64,000 nucleotides of DNA from Sediminimonas sp. (GTDB taxonomy: Bacteria > Pseudomonadota > Alphaproteobacteria > Rhodobacterales > Rhodobacteraceae), in the NCBI RefSeq assembly GCF_024637375.1, contig NZ_JAGXFK010000018.1, positions 45,232-109,231 of the forward strand, in the 5' to 3' direction. Position 1 is the stretch's first letter. Each line of letters starts with the position of its first letter. A program made the position numbers and the translations under genes. This document shows, in pieces, positions 18,484-27,311 of this stretch. A model generated the notes under the pieces. It worked only from the letters and a program-made list of their open reading frames with translations. It was not told where the DNA came from and did not search any database.

Positions 18484-18722
18484 CGGGGTCTCCCTCATAT
18501 TGCCTCCAGCCTAGGCGCGCGACGCGGATCAGGCAACGGAAACAAGGGGTTCCGTCGCGTCGCATCGAAAGCGGCCCGCATCGCGGAACGGTTGGCGGCA
18601 GTCCGGCCGGCGCATTGGGATGACGCTGCGGAAATCCGGCCCGAAGCGTGAAATTGACTTGGGAAATCAGGGGCCGGCGGCTAGGTTCTCAGCCAGCAGA
18701 CACATGACCATGGGAGGGGATC

Positions 18723-20354
18723 ATGCAAGGCATGATGATGCATCAACCGCTGCGGATCAGCGACATTCTTACCTACGCGGCCGAGGTTCACCCCAAGGGC
18801 GAGATCATCTCGTCGCGCACCGAGGGCGACATCCACCGCCAGACCTACCCCGAGACGCTGGCGCGCGTATCGCAACTGGCCCATGCACTGCGGGCGCACG
18901 GCATCGGCATGGGCGATCGGGTCGCGACGCTGGCCTGGAACGGCTATCGGCATTTCGAACTGTATTACGCCGTTTCAGGGATCGGTGCGATCTGCCACAC
19001 GATCAACCCGCGCCTGGCGGCGGAACAACTGATCTACATCGTCAACCACGCCGAAGACCGGATGATCTTTGTCGATACGACTTTCGTGCCGATCCTCGAG
19101 GCGGTGAAGGATCACCTGCCCGACGACATCACCTACGTCGTGATGACGGATCGCGCGCACATGCCCGAAAACAGCCTTGGTGCGCTGTGCTACGAGGAAC
19201 TGCTCAAAGGCCAGCCCACCGAAATGGACTGGCCCGCGTTCCCCGAGGATACCGCCGCGGGCCTGTGCTATACATCCGGCACCACCGGGCACCCCAAGGG
19301 CGCGCTGTACACGCACCGCTCGACGGTACTGCATGCGCTGATGATCTCGCTGGTTCAGGGCGCCGTCTTCGAGGAAGGCGTCAAGGTGCTGCCGGTGGTG
19401 CCGCTGTTTCACGTCAACGCCTGGGGGCTGCCCTATTCGGCACCGCTGATCGGGCTGACGCTGGTCATGCCGGGGCCGGCGCTGGACGGCCCGAGCCTGT
19501 TCAAGCTGATGGACCAGGAAGAAGTCTATTCCGCCTGGGGTGTGCCCACGGTGTGGCTGGGCCTCCTGGCCGAAATCGAGGCGCAGGGCCGGCTGCCCAA
19601 GGGCTTCGGCGACGTGGTCGTGGGCGGCTCTGCGGCGCCGCGCAGCATGATCGAGACGTTCGAGAAACACGGCGTCAACGTCGGCCACGCCTGGGGCATG
19701 ACCGAAATGAGCCCCATCGGCACCCACGGCAACATGCCGCCAGACGTGCTAGCACTGCCCTTCGAGCAGATGATCGACATGAAAGCCAAGCAGGGCCGCC
19801 GCATCTTTGGCGTGGATCTCAAGATCGTCGATGACGACGGCAAGCGGCTGCCTCATGACGGGCAGGCCGTGGGGGAACTTTATGTGCGCGGCAACACGGT
19901 GGTGTCAGGCTATTTCCACAACGAAGAGGCCACAGCCAAGGCGATAGACGCCGAAGGCTGGTTCGGCACCGGTGACATCGCCACGATCACCCCCAACGGC
20001 ATCCTGTCGATCCAGGACCGCTCCAAGGACCTGATCAAGTCGGGCGGCGAATGGATCAGCTCGATCGACCTGGAAAACGCCGCGATGTCGCACCCGGCCG
20101 TCGCCAGTTGTGCCGCCATCGCCATGCCCCATCCCAAGTGGGACGAACGCCCCGTCCTGGTGGCGGTGCCCGCCGGCAAGGAGCGCCCGGGCCTTGAGGA
20201 AATGCACAACCACATGGCCGAGCATTTCGCCAAGTGGCAATTGCCCGACGACCTGATCTGGGTCGATGACCTGCCGCTGACGGCCACCGGCAAGGTGTCG
20301 AAGCTGACGCTGCGCCAGAAGTTTTCCGACTATACCCTGCCCGATCTGCGTTGA
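18723..20354 (+). CDS. Medium/long-chain fatty acyl-CoA synthetase (AMP-forming)
   Basis: This is an acyl-CoA ligase of 543 aa. The start ATG follows GGGAGGGGATC. Motifs are LCYTSGTTGHPKGALYTHRS near residue 180, PLFHVNAWGLPYS near residue 232, WGMTEMSPIGT near residue 320, GWFGTGDIATI near residue 415, and the catalytic lysine in TATGKVSKLTLR near residue 520. The overall pattern matches AlkK/FadD-like medium- to long-chain ligases. It stands alone between the MDR gene and a strong terminator. It is the second acid-activating enzyme in the catabolic region. Confidence 0.94.
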   Translation: MQGMMMHQPLRISDILTYAAEVHPKGEIISSRTEGDIHRQTYPETLARVSQLAHALRAHGIGMGDRVATLAWNGYRHFELYYAVSGIGAICHTINPRLAAEQLIYIVNHAEDRMIFVDTTFVPILEAVKDHLPDDITYVVMTDRAHMPENSLGALCYEELLKGQPTEMDWPAFPEDTAAGLCYTSGTTGHPKGALYTHRSTVLHALMISLVQGAVFEEGVKVLPVVPLFHVNAWGLPYSAPLIGLTLVMPGPALDGPSLFKLMDQEEVYSAWGVPTVWLGLLAEIEAQGRLPKGFGDVVVGGSAAPRSMIETFEKHGVNVGHAWGMTEMSPIGTHGNMPPDVLALPFEQMIDMKAKQGRRIFGVDLKIVDDDGKRLPHDGQAVGELYVRGNTVVSGYFHNEEATAKAIDAEGWFGTGDIATITPNGILSIQDRSKDLIKSGGEWISSIDLENAAMSHPAVASCAAIAMPHPKWDERPVLVAVPAGKERPGLEEMHNHMAEHFAKWQLPDDLIWVDDLPLTATGKVSKLTLRQKFSDYTLPDLR

Positions 20355-20360
20355 GGATGG

Positions 20361-20399
20361 CGGCCGCGTCGCCGCCACCGATGGGCGGCGACGCGGCCG
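20361..20399. terminator. Strong bidirectional terminator hairpin
   Basis: A perfect 16-bp GC-rich stem (CGGCCGCGTCGCCGCC paired with GGCGGCGACGCGGCCG) with a 7-nt loop lies between the convergent acyl-CoA ligase and GNAT genes. The + strand continues TTATT. Its position and symmetry fit termination of both genes, though the U-tract is short. Confidence 0.8.
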
Positions 20400-20403
20400 T
20401 TAT

Positions 20404-20925
20404 TCATGCCCATAGCGCCGGGTTGCACCACGGTCCGGGCACGCGCAGGGTGCCGTTCATCGGTGCGTCGTCCCCGCCCAGCGAAAGCGATTGCCATGCC
20501 GGCGCCCATTCCCGCGGAAGATCGTAGGGCGGCCTGATGTCCGACGTCGCGGCGAAACCGTGGCGCCCGTAATAGGCCGGATCCCCCAGTACCAGCAAGC
20601 GGGCCGTTCCCGCCGCTTCCAGCCGCGTCCGCCCACCCCGGATTAGCGTGCTGCCTATCCCCTGGCACTGGTGGCGCGGCAACACCGCAACCGGCCCGAG
20701 CAACGCCACCGGTGCTGCGTGCCCGCCTACTGTACCGGGCGTGAACACCGCGTGCCCCGCTGGCACGCCCCTGGCGAGCGCCAGCAAGGACAGGACATCC
20801 GGCAGTTCCAGAAGCGACCGCACGAGCGGCAACAGGTCTTCGTCTGGAAACGCCGCCGGATAGAGCGTCTGCAGGAACGCGATATCGGCGGGCGTGCTTT
20901 CACGCAGTGTGATCGCGTCGGTCAT
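20404..20925 (-). CDS. GNAT-family N-acetyltransferase
   Basis: This acetyltransferase of 173 aa belongs to the YhbS-like group. The acetyl-CoA binding segment is LPRHQCQGIGSTLIRGG near residue 83-99, preceded by the beta-4 strand VALLGPVAVLP, and a C-terminal LVLGDPAYYGRHGF motif is typical of this subgroup. The substrate is unknown and there is no functional link to the neighbours. It converges with the ligase gene across a shared terminator and is followed by the liv operon on the same strand. Confidence 0.9.
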   Translation of the reverse strand: MTDAITLRESTPADIAFLQTLYPAAFPDEDLLPLVRSLLELPDVLSLLALARGVPAGHAVFTPGTVGGHAAPVALLGPVAVLPRHQCQGIGSTLIRGGRTRLEAAGTARLLVLGDPAYYGRHGFAATSDIRPPYDLPREWAPAWQSLSLGGDDAPMNGTLRVPGPWCNPALWA

Positions 20926-20976
20926 GCGGCTATCCTGTCAAGGGCATCCACATGATCGCAAGCACCGCAGTGCGCG

Positions 20977-21684
20977 TCAAACCTCCAGCCACTCCTTGCG
21001 GATGTCGTCTCGGGTCTTGAACTCCTCCGGGGTGCCTTCGTAGACGATCTCGCCATGGCCCATCACGTAGACCCGCGCCGCGATGCGCAGCGCGATCGAC
21101 AGCTTCTGCTCGATTAACAGGATTGCCACACCGGCACGCGCGATATCGGCGATCATGTCGCCCACCTGCTGCACGATCCTGGGCGCCAGGCCCTCGGTCG
21201 GCTCGTCTATGATGACCAGGTCGGGGTCACCCATCAGCGTGCGGCACATGGTCAGCATCTGCTTTTCGCCGCCCGACAGCACGCCGGCGGGGTTGTCGGC
21301 CCGCGCCCTGAGGTTGGGAAACATGTCGAGCATCTGATCGATGGTCCAGCGGCCGGTTTTCTTCATGTCCTTGATGCCCAGGATCAGGTTCTCGCGCACT
21401 GTCATCATCGGAAAGATGTCGCGGCTTTCGGGCACGTACCCCAGCCCCAGATGCGCGATCCGGTAGCTTTCCAGCCCGTCGATGCGCTGCCCCTTGAAGG
21501 TGATCTCGCCCTTGGGCTGCACCTCGCCCATGATCGCCTTGGCAGTGGTCGAACGCCCCACACCGTTGCGCCCCAGAAGCGCGATCACCTCGCCGGGCAT
21601 GATTTCGATGTTCACACCCTGCAGGACGTGGCTCTTGCCGTAATAGGCGTGCAGGTTCTTCACCGTCAGCATCGGGTCTGTCAT
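20977..21684 (-). CDS. livF: Branched-chain amino acid-type ABC transporter ATP-binding protein LivF
   Basis: This is the second ATPase of a HAAT-class importer, 235 aa. Signature GVLSGGEKQML and Walker B LVIIDEPTEGLAP are normal. Walker A reads GRNGVGRST, with arginine (codon CGT) where lysine is expected. That lysine contacts ATP phosphates in nearly all ABC proteins, so this site may have altered activity, with LivG supplying the other site. The gene overlaps livG by 4 bp and is the last of livK-H-M-G-F. Given the surrounding acyl-CoA genes, the cargo may be an aromatic or aliphatic acid rather than amino acids. Confidence 0.94.
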   Translation of the reverse strand: MTDPMLTVKNLHAYYGKSHVLQGVNIEIMPGEVIALLGRNGVGRSTTAKAIMGEVQPKGEITFKGQRIDGLESYRIAHLGLGYVPESRDIFPMMTVRENLILGIKDMKKTGRWTIDQMLDMFPNLRARADNPAGVLSGGEKQMLTMCRTLMGDPDLVIIDEPTEGLAPRIVQQVGDMIADIARAGVAILLIEQKLSIALRIAARVYVMGHGEIVYEGTPEEFKTRDDIRKEWLEV

Positions 21685-22466
21685 TGCGCGTCTCCCGCGG
21701 CGGCCAGCGCCTGTTGCTCGTCCCCGTCACCCAGATAGGCCTCGCGCACACGCGGATCGCCGCGTATCTCCTCGGGAGTGCCGGTGGCGATGATCTGGCC
21801 GTAGACCAGCACCGAAATACGGTCGGCAATGTTGAACACCACGCCCATGTCGTGCTCGACGATGATCAGCGTCTTGCCCGCCGTCGCCTTTTCGATCAGC
21901 GCCACGGCGCGGTCGGTTTCCGAATGGCTCATCCCCGCGGTGGGCTCATCCAGCAGCACCACATCGGCGCCGCCGGCAATGGTGATGGCGATCTCCAGCG
22001 TGCGCTGATCGGCATAGGACAGCAGCGCGGCGGGCATCTGCGCCTTGTCCAGCAGGCCGACACTTTCCAGTATCTCGCCGGTCTTGCGCTGCACCTCGTG
22101 CAGGTTGCCGACGTTGCGCCAGAAGCTGTAGCCATGGCCCAGCGAATAAAGCACCCCGCAGCGCACGTTCTCGCGCACGCTCATGTTGGCAAAGATGTTC
22201 GAGACCTGGAAACTGCGCGACAGCCCCATGCGGTTGATGACATGCGGCGGCAGACCGACAATTTCCTCATCGCCCAGCTTCACGCTGCCGGCGGTCGGCT
22301 GGTAGAGCCCCGATATCAGGTTGAACAGCGTCGACTTTCCGGCGCCGTTGGGGCCGATGATGGCGTGCCTCTCACCCGGCGCCAGGTCGAGGTCGACACC
22401 GCAGATGATCTCGGCGGGGCCGAAGTTCTTTTTCAAACCCCTGATCGAAAGCGCAGGCGTGGTCAT
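21681..22466 (-). CDS. livG: Branched-chain amino acid-type ABC transporter ATP-binding protein LivG
   Basis: This is the first ATPase of the HAAT importer, 261 aa. I start at ATG 22466 (MTTPALSIRGLKKNFG), overlapping livM by 4 bp; the 554-aa track ORF adds out-of-frame livM sequence. Walker A is GPNGAGKST near residue 40. The signature position reads LLSYADQRTLEIA, the usual LivG variant of LSGG. Walker B is ADVVLLDEPTAGMSHSE. It works with LivF, LivH and LivM at the inner membrane. Confidence 0.95.
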   Translation of the reverse strand: MTTPALSIRGLKKNFGPAEIICGVDLDLAPGERHAIIGPNGAGKSTLFNLISGLYQPTAGSVKLGDEEIVGLPPHVINRMGLSRSFQVSNIFANMSVRENVRCGVLYSLGHGYSFWRNVGNLHEVQRKTGEILESVGLLDKAQMPAALLSYADQRTLEIAITIAGGADVVLLDEPTAGMSHSETDRAVALIEKATAGKTLIIVEHDMGVVFNIADRISVLVYGQIIATGTPEEIRGDPRVREAYLGDGDEQQALAAAGDAQ

Positions 22467-23734
22467 CCGTGGCCCTCCTCGATTTCTCTTGCCATGCGCA
22501 GCACACCGAACCCGGCCGCGAAGAAGCCCGCGATCAGGAACCAGCTGAGCGGCGTGTCGATGCCGAGGTGCAGGCCGAAGGGCTCGAACACCTCGCCATA
22601 GCCATTGGACCAGCGCACCGCGATCTCGACCAGGATCACCAGCCCGGTGAAGGCAAGCGCCACGCCGGCGGCCTGCTTGGCCCGCCGCGCCAGCACCCCG
22701 TCGGTCCCGCCGCGGCGCAAGATACCCAACAAGCCGTAGACGATCCCCGCGACGCCGCCCGGAGCGTACATCACGATGGCGATGAACAGCAGCCCGAGAT
22801 ACAACAGCCAGGCCTCGGAATAATCCGACAGCATCGACTGCATGTAGGTCAGCAGCACCGCGCCCATGATCGGGCCGGTGAAATAGCGGATGCCGCCGAT
22901 ATAGGCCATCAGCAGCACCAGCCCCGACGGCGCCAGCGACAGCGATTCCGGGGTGAATATCTCGTAATTCACCGCCGACATCCCGCCAGCGAGTCCGGCA
23001 AAGGCGCCGGCGAAGATGAATACCAGATAGCGCACGCGGTCCGGGTTGTAGCCGACGAATTGCACCCGCTCGGGGTTGTCGCGGGTGGCTTCCGACATCT
23101 TGCCCAGCGGCGTGCGTGTGAACGCGTAGATGCCCAGCGTTCCCAGAAAGGTCCAGAACGCGATGAACCAGTAGATATCTTCTACCGGCCCCATCGACAG
23201 GCCGAACAAGCGCGGGCCGACCATGCGGTCGCTGGTCACGCCCATCTCGCCGCCGAAGATCGAGCCGAACATGTATCCCGCCGACGCGACCAGTTCGGCC
23301 ACCCCCAGCGAGATCATGGCGAACGGCACGCCCGAGCGTTTGCACGACGGCCAGCCGATAACGACACCCGCCAGCGCGCCGGCGCCAAACCCGATCACCG
23401 GCAGCATGAACACCGGAAAACCGGCCCAGAACCCCGACGATCCGGCACCGATGGCGTTCATCGCGTGCAGCACCGCATAGCCGCCCAGGCCGAAATACAC
23501 GGCGTGGCCGAAAGACAGCAGTCCGGCGCGCCCCAGCAGCATGTTGTAGGACAGTGCGAAGACGATATTGATCCCCATCGCCGCGATCAGCGAATTCATC
23601 GTTCGTGACGGATCGAACAGCGGGATCGCCGCCAGCAGCACGATCATCACAATGAAAGGCAGCACCCGCTGGCGAAACTTGTCGGTCGCCGAAGGGGCCA
23701 GGTCGTCATAGCTTTTCATGGCCTGCTCGCTCAT
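22463..23734 (-). CDS. livM: Branched-chain amino acid-type ABC transporter permease LivM
   Basis: This inner-membrane permease of 423 aa is longer than many LivM proteins because of extra N- and C-terminal membrane segments. LivM hallmarks include NIVFALSYNMLLGRAGLLSFGHA near residue 55-77, PFAMISLGVAELVASAG, and a conserved region around NPERVQFVGYNPDRVRYLVF. About ten hydrophobic stretches are visible. It overlaps both livH and livG by 4 bp, so translation is coupled. It forms the channel with LivH. Confidence 0.95.
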   Translation of the reverse strand: MSEQAMKSYDDLAPSATDKFRQRVLPFIVMIVLLAAIPLFDPSRTMNSLIAAMGINIVFALSYNMLLGRAGLLSFGHAVYFGLGGYAVLHAMNAIGAGSSGFWAGFPVFMLPVIGFGAGALAGVVIGWPSCKRSGVPFAMISLGVAELVASAGYMFGSIFGGEMGVTSDRMVGPRLFGLSMGPVEDIYWFIAFWTFLGTLGIYAFTRTPLGKMSEATRDNPERVQFVGYNPDRVRYLVFIFAGAFAGLAGGMSAVNYEIFTPESLSLAPSGLVLLMAYIGGIRYFTGPIMGAVLLTYMQSMLSDYSEAWLLYLGLLFIAIVMYAPGGVAGIVYGLLGILRRGGTDGVLARRAKQAAGVALAFTGLVILVEIAVRWSNGYGEVFEPFGLHLGIDTPLSWFLIAGFFAAGFGVLRMAREIEEGHG

Positions 23735-24663
23735 AGCTCACGATCCCCCATCAGGCCGCGCGGGCGTATCATCAGGATCAAGACCAGCATCAGGAACGGG
23801 ATCATCGGCGCCAGCGACGCGATGGTGATGCCGCCCAACTCGGACGTGGCAGTCAGCCCCAGCCATCCGAACAGGTCCGCGAAAGAGGCATCGACACCCA
23901 CCGCGAAGGTTTGCATCAGGCCCAGCAGCATCGCGGCGAGAAACGCCCCGGTCAGGCTGCCCAGCCCGCCGACGACGACCACCACGAACACGATCGGCCC
24001 CATCTGCACCGCCATCGCCGGGTCCGTCACCAGGTAGTTGCCGCCGATCACACCGGCCAGCCCGGCCAGCGCACAGCCGGCGCCGAACACCAGCATGAAG
24101 ATACGCGGCACGTTGTGCCCCAGATGCCCCACCATGTGCGGATGCGTCAGCGCCGCCCGGATGATCAGCCCCGCCCGCGTGCGGTTGAGGATGAACCACA
24201 GCGCCACCAGCATGCCGACCGACACCATCAGGATGAACACCCGATAGGCGGGATATTCGGCACCGAACAACTCGAACAGCGGGAAATCCAGCACCTCGGG
24301 CACGCGGTAATCCACCGAACTGCGGCCCCAGACGATCTTGACCATCTCGTCGATCAGATAAGCCAGCCCGAAGGTGAACAGCAACTCGGCGACATGGCCG
24401 TGCGCGTGGACGTTGCGCAGGCCCCATTTCTCGACCGCTGCGCCGACCAGCCCGACCAGCACCGGCGCCAGGATCAGCGCGATCCAGAAATTGGTAACCC
24501 CCATGATCGAGTAGGCGAAATAGGCCCCCAGCATGTAGAAACTGGCATGGGCGAAATTCAGAACTCCCATCATGCTGAAGATCAGGGTCAGGCCGCTGGA
24601 CAGCATGAACAGCAACAGCCCGTAGATCACCCCGTTCAGGAGCGAGAAAACGATCGTTTCCAT
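23731..24663 (-). CDS. livH: Branched-chain amino acid-type ABC transporter permease LivH
   Basis: This inner-membrane permease of 310 aa begins METIVFSLLNGVIYGLLLFMLSSGLTLIFSMMGVLNFAHASFYMLGAY, the standard LivH start. Further hallmarks are FTFGLAYLIDEMVK near residue 95 and the segment with VVVVVGGLGSLTGAFLAAMLLG near residue 230. It is 99 bp downstream of the binding-protein gene, with a hairpin between, and overlaps livM. Confidence 0.95.
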   Translation of the reverse strand: METIVFSLLNGVIYGLLLFMLSSGLTLIFSMMGVLNFAHASFYMLGAYFAYSIMGVTNFWIALILAPVLVGLVGAAVEKWGLRNVHAHGHVAELLFTFGLAYLIDEMVKIVWGRSSVDYRVPEVLDFPLFELFGAEYPAYRVFILMVSVGMLVALWFILNRTRAGLIIRAALTHPHMVGHLGHNVPRIFMLVFGAGCALAGLAGVIGGNYLVTDPAMAVQMGPIVFVVVVVGGLGSLTGAFLAAMLLGLMQTFAVGVDASFADLFGWLGLTATSELGGITIASLAPMIPFLMLVLILMIRPRGLMGDREL

Positions 24664-24718
24664 CAGGACCTCGTGTCAGAAAACCTGCGCGCGCATCCCG
24701 GCGCGGCCGACATGCAAG

Positions 24719-24745
24719 AGCGGGCGACGCGCGCCGCCGCCCGCT
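24719..24745 (-). terminator. Hairpin between livK-like and livH genes
   Basis: AGCGGGCG and CGCCCGCT form a perfect 8-bp stem with an 11-nt loop in the gap between the binding-protein stop and livH. No U-tract follows on the minus strand. A differential-expression or mRNA-stability role is plausible but weakly supported. Confidence 0.35.
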
Positions 24746-24762
24746 TTCGTTGCATCAGCGAG

Positions 24763-25998
24763 TCACCGCTCGGGGCGATCCATCTGGCAGGTGGTCGGCT
24801 GCGCCGTGGCACCGGCCGCGATCCGGTCGGCATCGCTGGCCGTCCAGCCAAGGCCGGTGTCCTCGACATCGCGTTCGACATCGGCCGAGAAGGTCGACAC
24901 GAACAGATCCTGCAACACCTGGTGGTCCTTGGCGCGCATCGTCACCTTGCCGTAGGGGCCGTCATAGGTCATCCCCTCCATGGCAAAGGCGATATCGACG
25001 GGGTCGTTGCTGCCCGCCTTTTCCGCCGCCATGTCAAGAAAGTTCACGGCGTTGTAGGCCCGGTGATAGTAGTAGTCGTATTCCGGGTAGGTTTTCTCGT
25101 AATCCTCGATCCGGGCGATCTGCGCATCGGTCGTGGGGTAGTTTTCGACGAATTCCGACACCTGCAACACCTGCCCGACGGCCGCCTTGCCCATGGCCGT
25201 CGCCGCGCCAAGCGAGCCGCCGTAATAGGTCAGGATCGGCGCCTCCAGGCCCGAATCCATCGCCGCCTTGACCAGCAGCACCATGTCGGCGCCCCAGTTG
25301 CCGGTGATCACCGCGTCAGCGTCCGAGCTGATGATCTTCTGGATGTAGGGGGTGAAATCCTTGACCCGTCCCAGCGGGTGCAGCTCGTTGCCGACGATCT
25401 CGATATCGGGGCGCTTTTCGGCAAGCTGGGTGACGGCCGCCTTGGCCACCGCCTTGCCGAAGGAATAGTCCTGCCCGATGACATAGACATTCTTGATATC
25501 TTCACGTTCGGAGATCCAGTCGGTCGCCGCCGCCATTTTCATGTCGACATGGCTGTCAAAGCGGAAATGCCAGAACGAACACCGGTCGTTGGTAAACGCC
25601 GGGTCCACGGCGGCGTAGTTCATGAACAACACCTCGTCACCGGGGTTGCGCTTGTTGTGCTTGTTGACCGCGCCGATGATCGCCGAGGCCACCGACGAGC
25701 CGTTGCCCTGCGCGATGAAGCGGATGCCGCGGTCGATCGCCTTTTGCAACTGCACCAGCGATTCCTTGGGGCTGACCTTGTTGTCGAAGGGCACCATCTC
25801 CAGCGTCGCGCCATTCATGCCGCCATCGGCGTTGACCTCCGACACGGCGTGCTCCCACTGATGCAGGCCCGCGGTGCCCGACGGTCCGAACGGGCCCGAC
25901 AACGGGTCGATGAACGCGATCTTCACGGTCTCGGCAGATGCGCCACCGGCGGCAAATGCCATCGCTGCCGCAAGCGCGGCGGATTTCACAAGTTTCAT
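24763..25998 (-). CDS. HAAT-type ABC transporter substrate-binding protein (LivK-like)
   Basis: This periplasmic binding protein of 411 aa has a signal peptide MKLVKSAALAAAMAFAAGGASA and a mature start ETVKIAFIDPLSGPFGPSG, the type-I periplasmic fold start of the branched-chain amino acid class. Later segments IRFIAQGNGSSVASAIIGAVN and VYVIGQDYSFGKAVA fit the Peripla_BP_6 family. It heads the liv operon and diverges from the acyl-CoA dehydrogenase operon at 26125. Many members of this class bind aromatic or aliphatic carboxylates, and the divergent catabolic operon makes that likely; the ligand is not determined. Confidence 0.92.
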   Translation of the reverse strand: MKLVKSAALAAAMAFAAGGASAETVKIAFIDPLSGPFGPSGTAGLHQWEHAVSEVNADGGMNGATLEMVPFDNKVSPKESLVQLQKAIDRGIRFIAQGNGSSVASAIIGAVNKHNKRNPGDEVLFMNYAAVDPAFTNDRCSFWHFRFDSHVDMKMAAATDWISEREDIKNVYVIGQDYSFGKAVAKAAVTQLAEKRPDIEIVGNELHPLGRVKDFTPYIQKIISSDADAVITGNWGADMVLLVKAAMDSGLEAPILTYYGGSLGAATAMGKAAVGQVLQVSEFVENYPTTDAQIARIEDYEKTYPEYDYYYHRAYNAVNFLDMAAEKAGSNDPVDIAFAMEGMTYDGPYGKVTMRAKDHQVLQDLFVSTFSADVERDVEDTGLGWTASDADRIAAGATAQPTTCQMDRPER

Positions 25999-26096
25999 TT
26001 TTTCCTCCCATGTCGAAAAGCTGCCACTCCGGCACGCCCTTCTTGACGGCGATGAAAAGATGATATTGCCTTGCTGTCAAGTCCGGCGAAATTCTA

Positions 26097-26111
26097 TTCC
26101 GCCTTGCGAAA
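26097..26111. promoter_or_regulatory. Imperfect dyad TTCCGC-N3-GCGAAA in the liv / acyl-CoA dehydrogenase divergent promoter
   Basis: TTCCGC-CTT-GCGAAA lies 14 bp before the acyl-CoA dehydrogenase start and 99 bp before the divergent LivK-like start. It matches, with one mismatch in an arm, the perfect dyad TTCCGC-AAT-GCGGAA upstream of the fadJ-like operon at 39866-39880. A common regulator is inferred. Confidence 0.45.
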
Positions 26112-26124
26112 TTACGGAGACACC

Positions 26125-27303
26125 ATGACCACAGCAGCGAGCGACCTGGAGACATTCAGGGCCGAAATTGCCGGCTGGATCGCCACGGCCTGCCCCGACG
26201 GCCTGCGCAACCGACCCATGAACGAGGACAGAATCGTCTGGGGCGGCCGTCGCTGGGTGTTCGACGACGACGATCAGCGCATCTGGCTGGAACGCGCCAT
26301 CGACAAGGGAATCACCGCGCCGCGCTGGCCCGTCGAATACGGCGGCGGCGGCATAAGCCGCGCACACGAAAAGATCCTGCGCGAGGAAATGACCCGCCTC
26401 GGCGCCCCGCCACCGCTGGAAAGCTTCGGCTTGTGGATGCTGGGCCCGGCGCTGCTGGCCTTCGGCAGCGACGAACAGAAGGCACGCCACCTGCCGCCCA
26501 TCACGCGCGGCGAAATCCGCTGGTGCCAGGGCTATTCCGAACCAGGCGCCGGCAGCGATCTGGCCAACGTGCAGACCCGGGCCGAGGATATGGGCGATCA
26601 CTACCTGATCAACGGGCAGAAAATCTGGACCTCATATGCCGACCAGGCCGACTGGATATTCGCGCTGGTGCGTACAGACCGCGAGGCGCCCAAGCACAAG
26701 GGCATTTCGTTTCTGCTGATGGACATGGAAAGCCCCGGCATCAGCACCCGGCCGATCCGCCTGATCTCGGGCAAGTCACCATTCTGCGAGACGTTCTTCG
26801 ACAACGTGAAGGTGCCCAGGGAAAACCTCGTGGGCGAGGTGAACCGTGGCTGGGATATCGCCAAGTACCTTCTCACGCATGAGCGCGAGATGATCGGCGG
26901 CGGTGCGCGCGGACTGCTTGGCGGGCGGTCGCTGGGCGCGTTCCTGGGCGATCTCGGCGCCGACGTGCTGGACGATCCGGTGATCCGGGCCGAAGCGATG
27001 GCGGCCGAAGTGGACACGCTGGCCTTCGCCATGACCATGGACCGCTACAAGGATCGCGCCGAGGCCGGAAGCGGCGTCGGCGATGCCAGCGCGATGCTGA
27101 AATACTACGGCACCGAACTGAACAAACGCCGCTACGAATTGCTGATGACCGCCGCGGGCAGCGACGCGCTGCAATGGGACGGGCCGCACGGGGCGCTGGC
27201 GCCGGAATGGCTGCGCACCAAAGCCAACTCGATCGAGGGCGGCACTTCCGAGGTAATGCTCGACATCATCGCCAAGCGGGTGCTTGAGTTGCCAGGCGCA
27301 TGA
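26125..27303 (+). CDS. Acyl-CoA dehydrogenase (first of an adjacent pair)
   Basis: This FAD-dependent flavoenzyme of 392 aa oxidises an acyl-CoA to the 2-enoyl-CoA and passes electrons to ETF. I use ATG 26125 (MTTAASDLETFRA) after ACGGAGA; the track ORF begins 18 codons upstream. The FAD/substrate segment WCQGYSEPGAGSDLANVQTRA is near residue 135, and NGQKIWTSYADQADW follows. The C-terminal IEGGTSEVMLDIIAKRVL carries a glutamate at the usual catalytic-base position. It overlaps or abuts a second, divergent acyl-CoA dehydrogenase gene, an arrangement typical of heteromeric enzymes for bulky or dicarboxylic CoA esters. Confidence 0.93.
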   Translation: MTTAASDLETFRAEIAGWIATACPDGLRNRPMNEDRIVWGGRRWVFDDDDQRIWLERAIDKGITAPRWPVEYGGGGISRAHEKILREEMTRLGAPPPLESFGLWMLGPALLAFGSDEQKARHLPPITRGEIRWCQGYSEPGAGSDLANVQTRAEDMGDHYLINGQKIWTSYADQADWIFALVRTDREAPKHKGISFLLMDMESPGISTRPIRLISGKSPFCETFFDNVKVPRENLVGEVNRGWDIAKYLLTHEREMIGGGARGLLGGRSLGAFLGDLGADVLDDPVIRAEAMAAEVDTLAFAMTMDRYKDRAEAGSGVGDASAMLKYYGTELNKRRYELLMTAAGSDALQWDGPHGALAPEWLRTKANSIEGGTSEVMLDIIAKRVLELPGA

Positions 27304-27311
27304 GGACGACG

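Noticed and set aside
21681-23345. A 554-aa ORF seeming to fuse LivM and LivG
   Set aside because: The N-terminal part is livM read in the wrong frame; LivG starts at 22466 with the usual MTTPALS beginning.
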